From assembly GCF_040256645.1 (NCBI RefSeq), contig NZ_CP158281.1, positions 2,294,001 to 2,358,000 on the forward strand: DNA of 64,000 nucleotides, read 5' to 3'. The notes under the pieces were generated by a model. The model was not told where the DNA came from. It ran no database searches and saw only the letters and a list, made by a program, of their open reading frames with translations. This stretch comes from Brevibacterium sp. CBA3109. GTDB lineage: Bacteria > Actinomycetota > Actinomycetes > Actinomycetales > Brevibacteriaceae. Made by a program: the position numbers and the translations under genes. Below are positions 61,579-64,000 of this stretch, piece by piece; within the stretch, counting starts at the first letter, position 1, and every line of letters starts with the position of its first letter.

Positions 61579-62370
61579 TCACCGCAGCTTCAGCACCGTG
61601 GTCTGCTCGTCATCACCAAGGACGATGCTGGCCGAGAATCCCGCGGTCGCGGCGAATTCGACGGCGGTGTGCTGCTGTTCGATCCCGCATTCGATCAGCA
61701 CAACGCCGCCTGGAGACAACCACTGACGTGATTCTCCGATGAGGCGCCGGACCAGGTCCAGGCCGTCGGCTCCTCCGAACAGGGCCGCCGACGTCTCGTG
61801 GTCCCGTGCCTCCCTGGGCAGAAACATCGCCGCAGCGTCGGGAACGTAGGGCGGAACTGCTGAGATGACGTCGAAGCTGCCCGCCAGGTGCTGCGGCAGA
61901 CCGTCCAAGCAGTTGAGCAGATGATATTCGCCACGTGGACCAATATTTCTCCGCGCACAGTCAAGGGTCGATTCGTCCCGATCACCGATGTGGATCTCAG
62001 CGTCAGGAAACGCCCGCAATACTGAGGCGGCTACAGGCCCCACGCCGCAGAATGCTTCGAGGAAGCGTGCTCCGACCCCCGCTTCTCTGACGGCACGGAC
62101 CGATTGTTTCGCCAACAGCATGGTTCGCTGCCGGGGTACGAACACGCTTGGAGCCACGGCGAGCCGCTGACCTGAGAATTCGACCCAGCCGACGACCTGT
62201 TCGAGGGGTTCGCCCGCCACGCGCCGAGCCGTGAGTCCGGTCAGGGTGGCGTCGCGGTCTGCCGTGTCGGAAGAGGATTCCTGCGCGGCTTGAATCAGAA
62301 TCCGGGCTTCGTCTTCGGCGAAGACGCACCCTGCGTGGCGCAGGTGGGCCGCCACCGAGGCAGCGCTCAA
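61579..62370 (-). CDS. PrmC/HemK-related methyltransferase
   Basis: 263-residue SAM-dependent methyltransferase related to release-factor glutamine methyltransferase. Features: an N-terminal helical part, then VPRQRTMLLAKQ and FLEAFCGVGPVAASVLRAFP as the SAM motif (DxGxGxG altered to FCGVGP). The catalytic motif NPPY is replaced by SAVPPYVPD, and GGADGLDLVRRLI is typical of the PrmC paralogue group. The target is not release factor in all such paralogues. Start TTG at 62370. It is 28 bp after the end of the next gene on the same strand. Confidence 0.8.
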   Translation of the reverse strand: MSAASVAAHLRHAGCVFAEDEARILIQAAQESSSDTADRDATLTGLTARRVAGEPLEQVVGWVEFSGQRLAVAPSVFVPRQRTMLLAKQSVRAVREAGVGARFLEAFCGVGPVAASVLRAFPDAEIHIGDRDESTLDCARRNIGPRGEYHLLNCLDGLPQHLAGSFDVISAVPPYVPDAAAMFLPREARDHETSAALFGGADGLDLVRRLIGESRQWLSPGGVVLIECGIEQQHTAVEFAATAGFSASIVLGDDEQTTVLKLR

Positions 62371-62398
62371 CAGCTCAGTCTCTTCTGGATCGGAGGCC

Positions 62399-63118
62399 TC
62401 AGACCTCAGCGAGGATCTCCTGGGACAGCCATTCCAGGCTCGACTGCGCGTCGAGCAACTTCTCGTCTATGACGATCAGCGGCCGGTCCGGTCTCAGCGC
62501 GGCCACTGCGGCTGGTTCGACTCGAGAGTCCCTCATCGCTTGGTCGATGTTCGCAGTCTCGCCTGCGACGGTGATGCCGACACCCTCGAACTGGGAACGG
62601 ATGACCTTGACCGATGCCCGCCCCGATTCGATCGGAGGCGCGTCGATCGTGTGGACGATCACCGTGGTGATGCCTTCGGCTCCGGCCTGAGCAGAGGAAG
62701 ACTTCGCTGACGACGTATCCAGGGTGGACGCGGCGCCGGAGCGCACGTCGACGCTGGCTCCGATGCGGACGGCACCGAGGATGCTCAGCGCCCGAGAGAT
62801 CGGTGGAACATCCTCGGCGATGACGACTCGTTCGCTCTCAGTGCCCACGACCCCCATGGCGCGGAGGATTCCGCCGAGTTTCGCGCTTCGGTCCAGCACC
62901 TCGGCGCGATCGAGTTCCACGGGCTTCGACAGCGCCTTGACCAGCCGCGGGTCGGTGACCTCGCGGCCATCGACCAGTGGTGTCTCCGGGGTCGGTCCGG
63001 TCAGGACGATGTCATCCGCGCCGCCCATGACGATCGGGAAATCGAGCAGCTCGAACACCGGGTTGAGTGTTCCGGCGAAAGTGTCTGTGGGTGCTTCGAA
63101 GTAGTGGAAGTCAGTCAA
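62399..63118 (-). CDS. Hypothetical protein with a partial acyl-CoA synthetase-like motif region
   Basis: 239-residue protein that I do not recognise. Residues 60-120 (LDRSAKLGGILRAMGVVGTESERVVIAEDVPPISRALSIL read in parts) resemble the N-terminal region of AMP-binding enzymes, but no AMP-binding core, signal peptide or membrane segment is seen. The C-terminal half has a repeated Ser/Ala segment (SSAKSSSAQAG) and ends in a conserved-looking IVIDEKLLDAQSSLEWLS. Start TTG at 63118. It overlaps the DivIVA-motif gene by eight bases. Neighbours are the methyltransferase and a DivIVA-type protein. Function unknown. Confidence 0.6.
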   Translation of the reverse strand: MTDFHYFEAPTDTFAGTLNPVFELLDFPIVMGGADDIVLTGPTPETPLVDGREVTDPRLVKALSKPVELDRAEVLDRSAKLGGILRAMGVVGTESERVVIAEDVPPISRALSILGAVRIGASVDVRSGAASTLDTSSAKSSSAQAGAEGITTVIVHTIDAPPIESGRASVKVIRSQFEGVGITVAGETANIDQAMRDSRVEPAAVAALRPDRPLIVIDEKLLDAQSSLEWLSQEILAEV

Positions 63119-63671
63119 CGGAGGCCATCACTTCGACGACGCGGTCGATGAAGGCATCCACCTGGTCCTCGTCGTAGGCCTTGGTGCCCTTGGCCGTCTT
63201 GAACAGGACACGGCGGACCTGGTCGACGCTCATCGCCACACCCTGCGTGAAGTAGGCGTTGACCTTCTCGCACATGTCATCAACCTGATCGATGTCGTAG
63301 CCGATGACTCCCGGGGCCGGATTGTCGAAGTGCTCACCGGGTTCGCGGACCAGGCGTCCCCGTAGGGACGAGGCCACACGGGTCAGTTCGGATACCCAGG
63401 CATCTTGGCCCGACTGTGCGATGAGGCGGTCGCGTGCCTGTTTGGCGAAGGCGTCTTCAAGGCGGTCGAGTGCGGCATCGACGACGGCGACGTGGTATCC
63501 CTTGCGCACCAGATCGAACCCGACTGTGCGCACCGCTCGGGAGTCGAGGTCACCGGGCTGCGGGGTGGGGCGTTCGAAGGATTCGCGCGCACGTTTGAAG
63601 AAGCTGTCGACTTGTTTCGGGTCGTAGCCGTTCTTCCATCCGGACATTCGGGGGAAAGTCGTGTCCGCCAT
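63111..63671 (-). CDS. DivIVA-motif protein
   Basis: 186-residue protein with up to four copies of the short DivIVA-type motif: KNGYDPKQVDSFFKRA (about residue 15), RTVGFDLVRKGYHVAVVD (50), GVIGYDIDQVDDMCEKV (122) and GTKAYDEDQVDAFIDRVVEV (165). The first and fourth are close to the membrane-binding hairpin of DivIVA; the others are degenerate. The long coiled coil of true DivIVA/Wag31 is absent, so this is a member of the DivIVA domain repeat family rather than Wag31. Start ATG at 63671 after GGAGG. It follows rlmN and precedes the unknown gene. Confidence 0.8.
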   Translation of the reverse strand: MADTTFPRMSGWKNGYDPKQVDSFFKRARESFERPTPQPGDLDSRAVRTVGFDLVRKGYHVAVVDAALDRLEDAFAKQARDRLIAQSGQDAWVSELTRVASSLRGRLVREPGEHFDNPAPGVIGYDIDQVDDMCEKVNAYFTQGVAMSVDQVRRVLFKTAKGTKAYDEDQVDAFIDRVVEVMASVD

Positions 63672-63754
63672 GTAGCCTCCAGAAGCGAATCGTGCGTAAG
63701 TGTCTTATCCACCATGATAAATGGCGGACGCGGAAAATGCGTGTTCGCGACTTC

Positions 63755-64000
63755 TCAGTCAGCGGCAGCAAGCTGTCCGCAGGCCCCATCGATGTCCGAA
63801 CCGCGCGTATCGCGGATCGTCGTGGGGATCCCCTGGTCAACGAGCCTGCGCACGAATTCGTCCGCCACCTCAGGCTCGGACGCGGTCCACACGGAGCCGG
63901 GCGTCGGGTTGAGCGGGATCGGATTGACGTGGACCCAGCCGCGACCACGAGCGTTGAGCTTCTTCGCCAGCAGCTCCGCACGCCAGGGGTGATCGTTCAT
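63755..64000 (-). CDS. rlmN: 23S rRNA (adenine-2503-C2)-methyltransferase RlmN, C-terminal end (partial)
   Basis: Only the last 81 codons lie in the window; the gene runs off the right edge. The visible residues match the RlmN end: [32 protein letters not shown], then [20 protein letters not shown] and [11 protein letters not shown], with the conserved cysteine in ACGQLA. The radical-SAM CxxxCxxC cluster would be further right. Location next to dxr and DivIVA-motif genes is typical of the phylum. Confidence 0.93.
   Translation of the reverse strand: MNDHPWRAELLAKKLNARGRGWVHVNPIPLNPTPGSVWTASEPEVADEFVRRLVDQGIPTTIRDTRGSDIDGACGQLAAAD

Noticed and set aside
1..64000. tRNA, rRNA, riboswitch, prophage or insertion-sequence genes
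   Set aside because: None found on reading both strands; no transposase, integrase or phage-like proteins are encoded.

Overview
The window looks like chromosome of a high-GC Gram-positive bacterium (Actinobacteria). The gene order rlmN / dxr-rseP-ispG-GNAT / proS / rimP-nusA-ylxR-infB-rbfA-truB / ribF-rpsO-pnp-M16 peptidase / dapB / dapA-rnj / ftsK-pgsA-cinA-clgR-DUF3046 is the standard actinobacterial backbone. Together with the protein sequences it suggests a Brevibacterium-like member of the Micrococcales; the genus is an inference. I see no rRNA, tRNA, CRISPR array, prophage or insertion sequence. Nearly all backbone genes run on the minus strand.

Right part (about 36.9-64 kb): translation and RNA genes (rpsO, ribF, truB, rbfA, infB, ylxR, nusA, rimP, proS), the isoprenoid genes ispG and dxr with the site-2 protease rseP between them, and the truncated rlmN at the edge. 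Between them sit a SatD-like/HTH gene with a double operator, a secreted LAS-type peptidoglycan peptidase, a lipoprotein plus APH(6)-like kinase pair, a TauE exporter, a NrtR-like regulator, a serine beta-lactamase-family protein, glutaryl-CoA dehydrogenase and a DivIVA-motif protein.

Middle part (about 16-36.9 kb): rpsO-pnp-M16 is followed by an island placed before dapB. It holds a TetR regulator and the operon Glu/Leu/Phe/Val dehydrogenase, ADP-forming acyl-CoA synthetase, ThDP decarboxylase-like enzyme and acyl-CoA dehydrogenase, then sodA and a frameshifted acetyltransferase. The operon could convert amino acids to 2-oxo acids, aldehydes (the aldehyde-oxidising step is not in the window), acids and acyl-CoA. 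A second insertion between dapB and dapA holds an Old Yellow Enzyme-type oxidoreductase with its TetR regulator and a DUF418 membrane protein.

Left part (0-16 kb): a third island between rnj and ftsK carries a lactate/glycolate permease, malate synthase aceB, glcDEF and a CitA/CitB-type two-component system. Together these could import glycolate, oxidise it to glyoxylate and condense that with acetyl-CoA to malate.

The DNA is unusually rich in short tandem repeats at gene 3' ends (aceB, rnj, the S4-domain gene, the DUF418 gene, the acyl-CoA synthetase gene), in long perfect palindromes (60 bp at 24870, 56 bp at 49229 with a shared core, 37 bp at 32749) and in convincing paired operators (39278-39326).
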